Assembly: GCF_028553745.1 (NCBI RefSeq)
Contig: NZ_CP067129.1
Coordinates: 1,966,501-2,030,500 of the forward strand
DNA: 64,000 bases
Source of the DNA: Paracoccus seriniphilus
GTDB lineage: Bacteria > Pseudomonadota > Alphaproteobacteria > Rhodobacterales > Rhodobacteraceae
Direction: 5' to 3'
The position numbers and the translations under genes are program-made. Below the pieces are notes generated by a model, which did no database searches, was not told the DNA's origin, and was given only the letters and a program-made list of their open reading frames with translations. This document shows, piece by piece, positions 44,725 to 51,650 of the stretch. Positions within the stretch are counted from its first letter, which is position 1, and each line of letters opens with the position of its first letter.

Positions 44725-45345
44725 TCATGCCCCATTCCTCATCTGGAACTCCTCCAAAGCTTGGCGAATGAATGTCTCGCGGCGCTGCGCTTCGGGATGA
44801 TGCTCTTCAAGCCAGTCGTTGAACCGGTCGAGGAAGTCGGGCGCCTGAAGCAACTGCTTGGCCCCGATCCGGACCCCGATCATTTCGCGCAGATCCTTGA
44901 TGCGCTTGGCCCGGCGTCGCTGATCCATATCCAGGCGGTTCTTGCGGTGACTGTTCAGGGCCTCGATGGCGACCTGGGTGACCACCTCATGGGCAAAGCG
45001 GATCTCGCCGTTGTCACAGCGGACCCTGTACCAGTTGTGCAGCGGAGAGATCGGCCTTGCGCACAGATCGCGCCATTTCTCGACCGACACGCCGCCCGCC
45101 CGCGCCAGCAGCCTTTCGTCAATCGGCAACGTGCCAACCGGGCTTTCGTCATGGGCCTCGCAGAACAGCTGGAAACCAACCCACCCCACCTCGGGATCAG
45201 CAAGCTGACGAAACCGGCTCTTGCGCCAGCGCTTGAGGTTCCACTGGATGAAGAAATGCGAATCCAACCGATCCTTGCTGGAAATCGGATAGGCCGGCAG
45301 GTTTCCACTATCCACGGGCTTAAGGTTGCGAACAGAGGTATTCAT
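44725..45345 (-). CDS. DUF1376-like phage replication-region protein
   Basis: A 206-residue protein starting MNTSVRNLKPVDSGNLPA. SHFFIQWNLKRWRKSRFRQLADPEVGWVGF and VGTLPIDERLLARAGGVSVEKW resemble DUF1376-type phage proteins near replication genes. The C-terminal half is basic and helical (RKNRLDMDQRRRAKRIKDLREM), suiting DNA binding. It overlaps the stop region of the upstream gene by 4 bases. Confidence 0.6.
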   Translation of the reverse strand: MNTSVRNLKPVDSGNLPAYPISSKDRLDSHFFIQWNLKRWRKSRFRQLADPEVGWVGFQLFCEAHDESPVGTLPIDERLLARAGGVSVEKWRDLCARPISPLHNWYRVRCDNGEIRFAHEVVTQVAIEALNSHRKNRLDMDQRRRAKRIKDLREMIGVRIGAKQLLQAPDFLDRFNDWLEEHHPEAQRRETFIRQALEEFQMRNGA

Positions 45346-45686
45346 GCCGCCACCCAGACCTTCGGGACCGGACCGGTGCCGCGGGGATTGAAGCCGACAT
45401 CCTTTGGCCGGTCGCCGCGCACTGCGGCCCTGAACCCGCACATCACGTAATCCCCGTCCAGACCGGCAAGGGCGCAGACCGTATGGAAATCGCGTGATCC
45501 GAACCAGCGGCGCGCAACAGCGATATCCCTGGGGGTAGCCGTCGTGCTGGTCGTGAATGCCTCGCGCCACGCCTCGGCCAGCACAGCACACCACAGCTCG
45601 CGACAATCGTCTTCGGTGATATGCTCATTGCCCTTCACGACGCATGGCAGCCGCGAGCTTTTGAAACCGGACAATCGGACAGTCAT
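45342..45686 (-). CDS. Hypothetical early phage protein
   Basis: A 114-residue protein starting MTVRLSGFKSSRLPCVVKGNEH, with GGTGGAG just before the ATG. ITEDDCRELWCAVLAEAWREAF and RRWFGSRDFHTVCALAGLDGDYV suggest a compact helical domain (a possible winged or HTH-like fold). Its stop overlaps the next gene's start. No family was recognised. Confidence 0.6.
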   Translation of the reverse strand: MTVRLSGFKSSRLPCVVKGNEHITEDDCRELWCAVLAEAWREAFTTSTTATPRDIAVARRWFGSRDFHTVCALAGLDGDYVMCGFRAAVRGDRPKDVGFNPRGTGPVPKVWVAA

Positions 45687-45949
45687 CTCCACCCCCAAAA
45701 TATTCGGAAAAAGCTTTTGCGCTGCAGATCTGCAGGACCGGGCAAAGACCCGGACCGGCAGGAAACTCTGCCCCGCCCGCTGAAGGTGATCTTCCGTCAC
45801 CCCCGCGCAACTCTCGGCCGGGCCAGCCGCAGGTTTCGCGATCCCGGTTCCACAGCCGCCCGAGGCGGACGAAATCGCGACGGGTGCATGGCCAGGTACT
45901 GCGCCCCTACCTCTCCCCCGCCTCGGGCAACCTGTTAACCCGATCTGCA

Positions 45950-46279
45950 TCACCCACGCCGCATGATCTGGTCGAAACGCGGCAAGGTGGCATGCGCGTA
46001 ATCGACGTGATGGCCATAAGGCGCATTCAGCCCGTCAAACCAGTTGCAGGCCGTCTGGAAGGTCACGCCGAAATGCACGGCGCAGGCTTCGCGGCTGTCA
46101 AAGCTGGCAATCATCAGCAATGACCAGCGCCGCAGGAACCGCGCACGGTCGGGACGCTGCGCGTGAACATGCGCCCGACGCATCGCCGCGCGATTGCGCG
46201 CACGGCCCTCGAACTGTTTGGCATGGGACATTTGACGACCGCAGCGATCACGCTGCATCGGTATCTTCTGATTGAACAT
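45950..46279 (-). CDS. Small HTH-like early phage protein
   Basis: A 109-residue basic protein. MSHAKQFEGRARNRAAMRRAHVHAQRPDRARFL is Arg/His-rich, and SREACAVHFGVTFQTACNWFDG reads as a helix-turn-helix. A start at 46258 (MQRDRC) with AGAAG upstream is also possible. It overlaps the 3' end of the Cro-like gene, indicating a single leftward early transcript. Confidence 0.55.
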   Translation of the reverse strand: MFNQKIPMQRDRCGRQMSHAKQFEGRARNRAAMRRAHVHAQRPDRARFLRRWSLLMIASFDSREACAVHFGVTFQTACNWFDGLNAPYGHHVDYAHATLPRFDQIMRRG

Positions 46280-46505
46280 GGGAGTACTCGTTATGATTTG
46301 TGCAGTTGGTGTCTTCAGGCCAGTTGCGATCGAACCACTCCATCGCCGCGTTGAAACGGCGGGTCGTGATGTCGGCCCCGGCACGCATTGCGGACAACTT
46401 CTTCCCATCGCCAAAGACGCGATAGGAAACGGTCTTGTCTTCACTGATTCCCGCGGCGCGCTTGTAGGCGTCGGCACGTTTTATGAGAGAAGTCACATCG
46501 ATCAT
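46248..46505 (-). CDS. Cro-like early regulator
   Basis: An 85-residue protein, MIDVTSLIKRADAYKRAAGISEDKT onward. It is divergent from the CI-like repressor and is the first leftward gene. AGISEDKTVSYRVFGDGKKLSAMRAGADI resembles the HTH of small Cro-type phage proteins. A TTG two codons upstream is an alternative start. It would dampen repressor expression on induction; this is inferred from the arrangement. Confidence 0.62.
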   Translation of the reverse strand: MIDVTSLIKRADAYKRAAGISEDKTVSYRVFGDGKKLSAMRAGADITTRRFNAAMEWFDRNWPEDTNCTNHNEYSHVQSEDTDAA

Positions 46506-46516
46506 GTTCAATGTGT

Positions 46517-46590
46517 GCGGTTTCTTTACCGCATTGTCAACGGTTTTTTAACCGCTCTATTAAACCGCTATAGTGCGGTATTTTTCCCGC
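46517..46590. promoter_or_regulatory. Repressor operators between cro-like and cI-like genes
   Basis: Three GCGGT-N6-ACCGC-type palindromes: 46517-46532 (perfect), 46540-46555 (ACGGT left arm) and 46575-46590 (CCCGC right arm), plus an inverted version at 46564-46579. Divergent -35 elements overlap here (TTGTCA 46534-46539 rightward; TTGACA on the minus strand at 46535-46540), each with an operator inside its 17-base spacer. This looks like a lambda-type switch. Confidence 0.72.
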
Positions 46591-46591
46591 C

Positions 46592-46963
46592 ATGGATATG
46601 AATGCAATCTTAGCCAGGATCAGCAGTCGCATCGAACTGATGAATGCTGATGGCCAGAAAACCAGCGAGCGCGCCATCTCCATGGCGGCAACCGGTTCCT
46701 CCGACACAATCCGGAACTGGCGACGCAGTGTGGCCGCTGGAAAACCTGCAAGTGCGACGATAGCGAAGATTGAGCAGGTCGCGGCCGCATTGGGCGTCAC
46801 CCCGGATTGGCTTCTTACCGGAGAGGGGCCGGATCCAGCCCCAGAAGACTCTGTAATTTCTGAAATTGTTGACCTTCTGCATCAACTAGATGCTTCAGAG
46901 CTTCAGATGATACGAGCTGCTGCAAGAGGGTTTCGCGATCAGAACCGGGAGGAGTCAGAATGA
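46592..46963 (+). CDS. CI-like prophage repressor (HTH)
   Basis: A 123-residue protein. TSERAISMAATGSSDTIRNWRRSV is the DNA-binding helix-turn-helix, and QVAAALGVTPDWLLTGEGPD is the usual end of the CI N-terminal domain. The C-terminus is short and lacks the LexA-type Ser/Lys peptidase domain, so inactivation must be by another route. It is the only rightward gene at the switch. Start 46592 lies two bases after the last operator. Confidence 0.82.
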   Translation: MDMNAILARISSRIELMNADGQKTSERAISMAATGSSDTIRNWRRSVAAGKPASATIAKIEQVAAALGVTPDWLLTGEGPDPAPEDSVISEIVDLLHQLDASELQMIRAAARGFRDQNREESE

Positions 46964-47127
46964 TCTCTTTCAGCCTCTGTCGAAAAATCTCCACCTCGGT
47001 CATCGTTGCCCTCCCACCTTACGCAACGGAACATTAAGCGAACGATCAAGGCAGACACAAGACTGCACATAATGAACTTTGCCAGATGTCGCGTGCAGAA
47101 ACGCGAATCGCACAAAACTATCTATTA

Positions 47128-47171
47128 GCGGTTTTTTTACCGCCCATTATTGACAGCGGTTATTTTACCGC
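47128..47171 (+). promoter_or_regulatory. Second repressor-operator pair and promoter of the rightward early genes
   Basis: Two perfect GCGGT-N6-ACCGC palindromes (47128-47143 and 47156-47171) lie 40 bases before the start at 47211. TTGACA (47150-47155) sits between them, so the second operator fills the -35/-10 spacer. Binding by the CI-like protein should repress the int/xis-side operon. Confidence 0.72.
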
Positions 47172-47210
47172 GCATCTTCAGACCATCGAAACCCGATGGA
47201 GATCTGAACG

Positions 47211-47411
47211 ATGTCTCTGCCACGCTCTCACTTTCTCCCGATCACCCCGGCCATCGTCGATGACGCGCGTGCGCTGGTCTCCTGCGCCAATGCCGCAGCG
47301 GCGGCCCCTGAATCCCTGCGCCGCCTGGCATGGCTTGTCACCGCCTCTGCCCATGGCCAGCCCGCTCGCCAGTTGCCGCATCGCCCCCGATCGCTGCGGA
47401 GGCCGCAGTGA
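47211..47411 (+). CDS. Small hypothetical early protein
   Basis: A 66-residue frame, MSLPRSHFLPITPAIVDDARALVS onward, with GGAG nine bases upstream. Its TGA overlaps the next ATG (ATGA at 47409-47413), which supports it being translated. The first 45 residues are helical and Ala-rich; the last 20 are basic. No family is recognised. Confidence 0.55.
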   Translation: MSLPRSHFLPITPAIVDDARALVSCANAAAAAPESLRRLAWLVTASAHGQPARQLPHRPRSLRRPQ

Positions 47412-47719
47412 TGAACGCATCGCATCGCACCCGCCCGCTGACCGATCAGGAATGCCGGATCGTCTATGCCTCGCCCTATCTGGGCTGGGATGACCTGACC
47501 CAGCGCGAGGCGTCCGAACGCTGCCGTCTCGCGATGATCGCCGCGCAACGCCGGATCTCTGACGACACCGAAACCCTGCCAATCGACCTGCCAGCCATTG
47601 CCGAACCCGATGATCTGACGCCGCTTCAGGCCATCATCTGGGGCGATATTATCGCGGCCCTGATCGCGATGGCCTGCACCTTCGCGGGCGGGGCCATCGC
47701 CCTGTGGCTGCTCGTCTGA
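47411..47719 (+). CDS. Small membrane protein, early phage operon
   Basis: A 102-residue protein starting MNASHRTRPLTDQECRIVY. Residues 1-65 are soluble; IIAALIAMACTFAGGAIALWLLV at the C-terminus is a tail-anchor helix. It is coupled to the preceding small gene by a start/stop overlap. Its function is unknown. Confidence 0.6.
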   Translation: MNASHRTRPLTDQECRIVYASPYLGWDDLTQREASERCRLAMIAAQRRISDDTETLPIDLPAIAEPDDLTPLQAIIWGDIIAALIAMACTFAGGAIALWLLV

Positions 47720-47762
47720 CCGGCGCACGATCCCGCGCCCCACATCAGAGGGAAATATCATC

Positions 47763-48002
47763 ATGAAGAACAAGCTTGGCGACCTGAACAATCACCTCTT
47801 TGCCGCGCTCGAACGGCTGTCGGATGAGGATCTGAACAGCGACCAGATCGAGCAAGAGGCCAAACGCGCCGACGCCATCGTTTCCGTCGCCGACAAGATC
47901 ATCGGCAATGCAGACCTTCAGCTGAAAGCCGCGAAGCTCTGGGCCGAGCATGGCTCGCAGATCATGCCGATGCTGCCCAAGATCGGGAGTTCCGACCAAT
48001 GA
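47763..48002 (+). CDS. Conserved small helical phage protein
   Basis: A 79-residue acidic helical protein, MKNKLGDLNNHLFAALERLSDEDL onward, with GAGGG upstream. The sequence (EQEAKRADAIVSVADKIIGNADLQLKAAKLW) resembles small proteins found next to HNH genes in rhodobacterial phages. It overlaps the next gene by 4 bases. Confidence 0.7.
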   Translation: MKNKLGDLNNHLFAALERLSDEDLNSDQIEQEAKRADAIVSVADKIIGNADLQLKAAKLWAEHGSQIMPMLPKIGSSDQ

Positions 48003-48682
48003 AGGGCAAGCGGATCAGCTACAGCGCCGAGGAACTGGCATGGATCGAGGCGCGCAAGAAAATGCCGCGCCGTCAGGCACACGCCCTGTTTTGCGCGACC
48101 TGGAGCCGCGATGACGTGTCGCTCAGCAACTACAATGCGCTCTGCAAGCGCAAAGGCTGGATGACCGGGCGCACCGGGCAGTTCCCAAAGGGTCTTGCCC
48201 CACACAACAAAGGCAAGCCGATGCCGGATGATCTGCGCCAGAAATGCCTGCGCACCGCGTTCAAGAAGGGCAACCTTCCCCACAATCATCGCGGTCACGG
48301 GCATGAGCGCATCGACAGCAAGGACGGCTATGTCGTGATGATCGTCGCCGAGAAGAACCCCTGGACCGGCGCCGACACCCGCCCCGTGCACAAGCACCGC
48401 TATCTCTGGGAACAGCGCTATGGACCGGTCCCGAAAGGCCATGTCCTGAAATGCCTGGATGGCGACAAGACCAATTGCGACCCCGACAACTGGGAACTGA
48501 TCCCGCGGGCCCTGCTGCCCCGACTGAGCGGGCGCTGGACTGGCGTGAAATACGACGAAGCCCCCGCCGAGCTGAAGCCCGCCGTCATGGCCGTCGCCAA
48601 GCTGGATCACAAGGCACGCGAGATCCGCCGCGGGCGCAAGACCGCCACCGCGCCAACTTGCCCAGACAGGAGAATGCAATGA
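47999..48682 (+). CDS. HNH endonuclease
   Basis: A 227-residue protein. The N-terminal half has a HTH-like segment (WSRDDVSLSNYNALCKRKGW) and FPKGLAPHNKGKPM. The HNH core is HKHRYLWEQRYGPVPKGHVLKCLDGDKTN, followed by CDPDNWELI. This class is often a free-standing homing nuclease in phages. It overlaps both neighbours by 4 bases. Confidence 0.88.
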   Translation: MKGKRISYSAEELAWIEARKKMPRRQAHALFCATWSRDDVSLSNYNALCKRKGWMTGRTGQFPKGLAPHNKGKPMPDDLRQKCLRTAFKKGNLPHNHRGHGHERIDSKDGYVVMIVAEKNPWTGADTRPVHKHRYLWEQRYGPVPKGHVLKCLDGDKTNCDPDNWELIPRALLPRLSGRWTGVKYDEAPAELKPAVMAVAKLDHKAREIRRGRKTATAPTCPDRRMQ

Positions 48683-48906
48683 GCCGCGCCGATCTGTCAT
48701 TTGCACCGCGCTTGCTGCCCTCGCCCATCGCAGCCGCCTATCTTGGCGTCAGCGAAACAAAGCTGCGGACGCTTGGCATCCCGCGCAGGTTGCTGGACGG
48801 GAAGAAACTCTATGACAGGCTGACCCTTGATGCTTATGCTTCCGGCCTGCCCTCCGAGGGCGAGGCCGACGAGGTGAAGGCATGCGACAAGGCATTCGGT
48901 CTGTGA
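48679..48906 (+). CDS. Excisionase-like HTH protein
   Basis: A 75-residue protein starting MSRADLSFAPRLLPSPIAA. AAAYLGVSETKLRTLGIPRRLLDGKKLYDRLTL reads as a MerR/AlpA-like helix-turn-helix, the form used by phage excisionases. AGGAG precedes the ATG. It lies directly before integrase. Excisionase activity is inferred. Confidence 0.65.
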   Translation: MSRADLSFAPRLLPSPIAAAYLGVSETKLRTLGIPRRLLDGKKLYDRLTLDAYASGLPSEGEADEVKACDKAFGL

Positions 48907-49979
48907 ATTTGCCGCGGGTCCATAGGGTCACGAAGGGCGGCAAGGTCTATCGCTGGCACCGCCCTACGCGAATCAAGCTGCCTGACGGCATTCCCGAGAC
49001 GCACCCTGACTTTATTGCCGCATGGGCTTCTGCGGAAGCATCGGTCCGGCCATCTGACAGAAAGGCGCCCGGAGGGACGATCGCGGCGGAAATCGAAGCC
49101 GTCTTGTCATCGAAGAAGTATAAGGCCTACTCGAAGGTTTACCGGCATGAGGTCAGAAGAGAGGCCGACACGATCCGAAGCCTCTACGGCACTGCGCCGA
49201 TTGCGGGACTTCGCGAGCATCACATCAGGGCCGACCTGGACAAACTGACCGATCGGCAAAGCAACGCTCGCCTGAAGGTCTGGCGACTGATCTGCAAGAG
49301 CGCAAAGGACGGGGCGAGAATCACTTCCGATCCATCTGTCGGGCTGCGGAAGATAAACATCAAGACAGACGGCTATTCTGCCTGGAGCATCGCCGAAATC
49401 GAATCGTTTCGCGCCAGATGGCCTATAGGAACCGTGCAGCGGGCGTGCTTTGAATTGCTGTTCTGGACCGCCGCCCGCACCGTCGATGCTGTCAGCATTG
49501 GCCCGCAGCATGTCAATCGCGATGATGGCGTGCTGGTGTTCAGCCAGAGCAAGACTGGCGGCAAGGCCCACGTCCCGTGGTTTTCAACACTTCCCGACTA
49601 TGCCGGCACGTGGCTGGATGATCGAGACATGATGCACGAATCACTCAAGCACATGTCCGGCGGATTGACGTTTCTTCAGACCGCCGGTGGAAAATCCCGC
49701 AGCGTAAAAGGGCTTGGGAACATGATCCGTCAGGCCGCCCAGGACGCGGGTCTGACCGGACGAAGCGCCCACGGACTGCGGAAAAGCCGCCTGACTCTAA
49801 TCGCCGAACATGGCGGTTCTGCGCATGCCATCATGGCATGGGGCGGTCACAAGACACTTGCCGAGGCCCAGAAATACACCTCTTCGGCCCAGTTGAAATT
49901 CCTTGTTACTGGAACGAAACAAAAACAGAACGAAGTAAACCGTTCTCGTATTTCTGTAAACTTCAGAAAAAGCGATTAA
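48882..49979 (+). CDS. int: Tyrosine-family integrase
   Basis: A 365-residue recombinase. The N-terminal DNA-binding part contains ETHPDFIAAWASAE. Catalytic residues: Arg199 (TAARTVD), His297 and Arg300 (HGLRK), His323 (GGHKT) and Tyr332 (QKYTSSA). It ends 23 bases before the tRNA-derived attachment site, so it catalysed this integration. A GTG at 48903 overlapping the upstream stop is an alternative start. Confidence 0.93.
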   Translation: MRQGIRSVNLPRVHRVTKGGKVYRWHRPTRIKLPDGIPETHPDFIAAWASAEASVRPSDRKAPGGTIAAEIEAVLSSKKYKAYSKVYRHEVRREADTIRSLYGTAPIAGLREHHIRADLDKLTDRQSNARLKVWRLICKSAKDGARITSDPSVGLRKINIKTDGYSAWSIAEIESFRARWPIGTVQRACFELLFWTAARTVDAVSIGPQHVNRDDGVLVFSQSKTGGKAHVPWFSTLPDYAGTWLDDRDMMHESLKHMSGGLTFLQTAGGKSRSVKGLGNMIRQAAQDAGLTGRSAHGLRKSRLTLIAEHGGSAHAIMAWGGHKTLAEAQKYTSSAQLKFLVTGTKQKQNEVNRSRISVNFRKSD

Positions 49980-50002
49980 TAATCAAGCGCTTGCAGTGGA
50001 CG

Positions 50003-50018
50003 TGGTAGGCCCGGAGGG
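50003..50018 (+). repeat. Prophage attachment site, integrase-proximal copy (within the tRNA)
   Basis: TGGTAGGCCCGGAGGG, identical to 9049-9064, is the 3' end of the tRNA including CCA, the acceptor strand and part of the T stem. The prophage thus keeps the tRNA intact. Confidence 0.85.
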
Positions 50019-50079
50019 ACTCGAACCCCCAACCAAGGCGTTATGAGCGCCCTGCTCTAACCAATTGAGCTACAGGCCC
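50003..50079 (-). tRNA. tRNA with CAU anticodon, probably tRNA-Ile2
   Basis: The minus strand folds into a complete 77-base tRNA with encoded CCA. Stem pairs include G2-C71, G3-C70, C4-G69 and C5-G68, with G-U pairs at 1-72 and 6-67; the anticodon loop is CTCATAA. C4-G69 and C5-G68 are determinants used by TilS on E. coli tRNA-Ile2, so lysidine-modified isoleucine tRNA is favoured over elongator methionine. Its 3' end is the prophage integration site. Confidence 0.93.
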
Positions 50080-50092
50080 ACGCAGCAGCCAC

Positions 50093-50121
50093 TGCCTAAT
50101 CCCACTCTGCCAAGGCGTCAA
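50093..50121 (-). promoter_or_regulatory. Probable promoter of the tRNA
   Basis: On the minus strand TTGACG (50116-50121), a 17-base spacer and TAGGCA (50093-50098) precede the tRNA 5' end by 13 bases. The rest of 50122-50393 shows no gene; a 71-codon frame there (50174-50389) has no ribosome site. Confidence 0.6.
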
Positions 50122-50393
50122 GCGACTGCGTTGCGGTGCTTCTGTCGAGGCGGAGCGTCCCGCCCCCAGGATTTTGCCATGCGGTGAAATTCACCCAGGG
50201 GTTGCGACACCGCTATACAGCGCAAGGAATTTGACCTATTTTATAAGCATGTATTTTAGTGCCGAACCCTTCATGAACCGGAACCGCCAGCGTCAAGGTG
50301 ACATGACTTGCCGCGCGGCTCTGCGTGAGGTTTTGCCCACTGAACTCCCGACCAGAGATCAGCGGCCGAACCGCTTCATGGCACGGTGAGCCC

Positions 50394-50930
50394 ATGCTGA
50401 TCGTGCCCGCCATAATTGTAGCGATTGCATGCGGTTCTGCGGCATTCGGCATGGCGCTTGTCACCGGTTTTGGCCTGAAAGCGGCCTTGATCGGCTATTG
50501 GCTGGCAGGAAATCTGGGCATGCTGGCGACGCTCTTGCCCCGCCTTTTCATGGCCTCGACGGACCGCGAACCGGTCTTTCAGCTGCGTGACCGAATCGGC
50601 TTTGCCGTGGCCGGTGCATGCATCATCCTGGGGCTCGTGATGATCTTCTGGCAGACCTTCCATGCCCCGATGCTCTGGGCTGCCGAGTTGCAATCCTACG
50701 AGATCGGCAAGGTCCTGGGCCTGAACGAGGCACATGTCGACAATCACGTCTATGCTCTCTCGCTCGGCTTCCCGTCTGCCCTGTCCCGATTGGTTGATCA
50801 TGCGCTGCGGCTGGAACTCTGGGTCGCGGGCCTGCTGATCTATACCCTGGGGCTGACCCAGATCGGTCTGGTTGCCATGAACCGATTTGCCCCGGCAAAG
50901 GAATCGGCACCCAATTCCAAGGCATTTTGA
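50394..50930 (+). CDS. Hypothetical integral membrane protein
   Basis: A 178-residue protein starting MLIVPAIIVAIACGSAAFG, with GGTGAG upstream. About four membrane helices are seen (1-25, 28-48, 73-95, 145-165), separated by a loop with DNHVYALSLGFPS. No family was recognised. It ends 51 bases before the HAD gene but probably is not part of its operon. Confidence 0.7.
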   Translation: MLIVPAIIVAIACGSAAFGMALVTGFGLKAALIGYWLAGNLGMLATLLPRLFMASTDREPVFQLRDRIGFAVAGACIILGLVMIFWQTFHAPMLWAAELQSYEIGKVLGLNEAHVDNHVYALSLGFPSALSRLVDHALRLELWVAGLLIYTLGLTQIGLVAMNRFAPAKESAPNSKAF

Positions 50931-50981
50931 GAACCGGATCCGTGCCGGACAGGCCAATCCGCCCCTGTGCAGGAGACCCGA

Positions 50982-51650
50982 TTGCGGCCCGAGCTTGTTA
51001 TTTTCGACTGTGATGGCGTGATCGCTGACAGTGAAGTCCTGTCCGCATTGGTTCTGATCGAACAACTGGCCGAGATCGGCATTCCCGTCACATTCGCAGA
51101 TGTTCGGCGCGACTTTCTGGGGCGCAGCTTTCCCACCGTCGCGCAGACGATCCGCGACCGTTTCGGCACCCCTCTGCCCGATGACTTCGAGGCCCGCTAC
51201 CGCGCCACCCTTCTGGCACGCTTCGAAAAGGATCTGGTCCCGACACCGGGCCTGCGCGACCTGCTGGACCGGATCGACCTGCCGATCTGCGTAGCCACCT
51301 CTTCCAGCCCGCCGCGCGTGCGCCGCACCCTGGAGATCCTGGGACTGAGCGAATGTTTCGGCCCGCATGTCTTTACCGCCAGCCAGGTCGCCCGTGGCAA
51401 ACCAGCCCCGGATCTGTTCCTTTTCGCCGCCCATCAGATGAACAGCAACCCCGCCCGCACAGTGGTCATCGAAGACAGCCCTCCCGGCATTGATGCGGGT
51501 CTGGCGGCGGGCATGATCGTTCTGCATTACACCGGCGGCACCCATCTGAAGGACGTCCCGCACCAACGATCCGATGTGCCTGCTTTTGACAATTGGAACG
51601 AATTTGAGCATCTCTTGGGTGGAATCCAACAGAAGGCGGCCCATTCGTGA
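50982..51650 (+). CDS. HAD-superfamily phosphatase (beta-phosphoglucomutase-like)
   Basis: A 222-residue HAD hydrolase starting at TTG 50982, with AGGAG seven bases upstream; a GTG at 50967 is the alternative. IFDCDGVIADSE (Asp9 nucleophile, Asp11), ATSSSPPRVRRTL, then KPAPDLFL and VVIEDSPPGIDAGLAAGM supply motifs I-IV. In sorbitol/mannitol loci such enzymes dephosphorylate sugar or polyol phosphates. Its stop overlaps the regulator's GTG start. Confidence 0.85.
   Translation: MRPELVIFDCDGVIADSEVLSALVLIEQLAEIGIPVTFADVRRDFLGRSFPTVAQTIRDRFGTPLPDDFEARYRATLLARFEKDLVPTPGLRDLLDRIDLPICVATSSSPPRVRRTLEILGLSECFGPHVFTASQVARGKPAPDLFLFAAHQMNSNPARTVVIEDSPPGIDAGLAAGMIVLHYTGGTHLKDVPHQRSDVPAFDNWNEFEHLLGGIQQKAAHS

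Larger units (their letters stand above)
9049..50018. mobile_element. HK97-type siphophage prophage integrated at a tRNA 3' end, with accessory cargo
   Basis: The element runs between two 16-bp copies of TGGTAGGCCCGGAGGG, one of them the 3' end of an intact CAU tRNA. The integrase is the gene next to the tRNA. Inside are an excisionase-like gene, an early region, a divergent repressor/Cro switch, a head-packaging module (TerS, TerL, portal, protease, capsid), a long-tail module and lysis genes, nearly all on the minus strand. The 9 kb distal to the integrase carries non-phage cargo and an IS1182 element. One replication-region gene is broken by a second insertion sequence, so induction competence is uncertain. 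Confidence 0.9.

Noticed and set aside
50174..50389. 71-codon plus-strand frame after the tRNA
   Set aside because: No ribosome site and unusual composition for a gene; probably chance.
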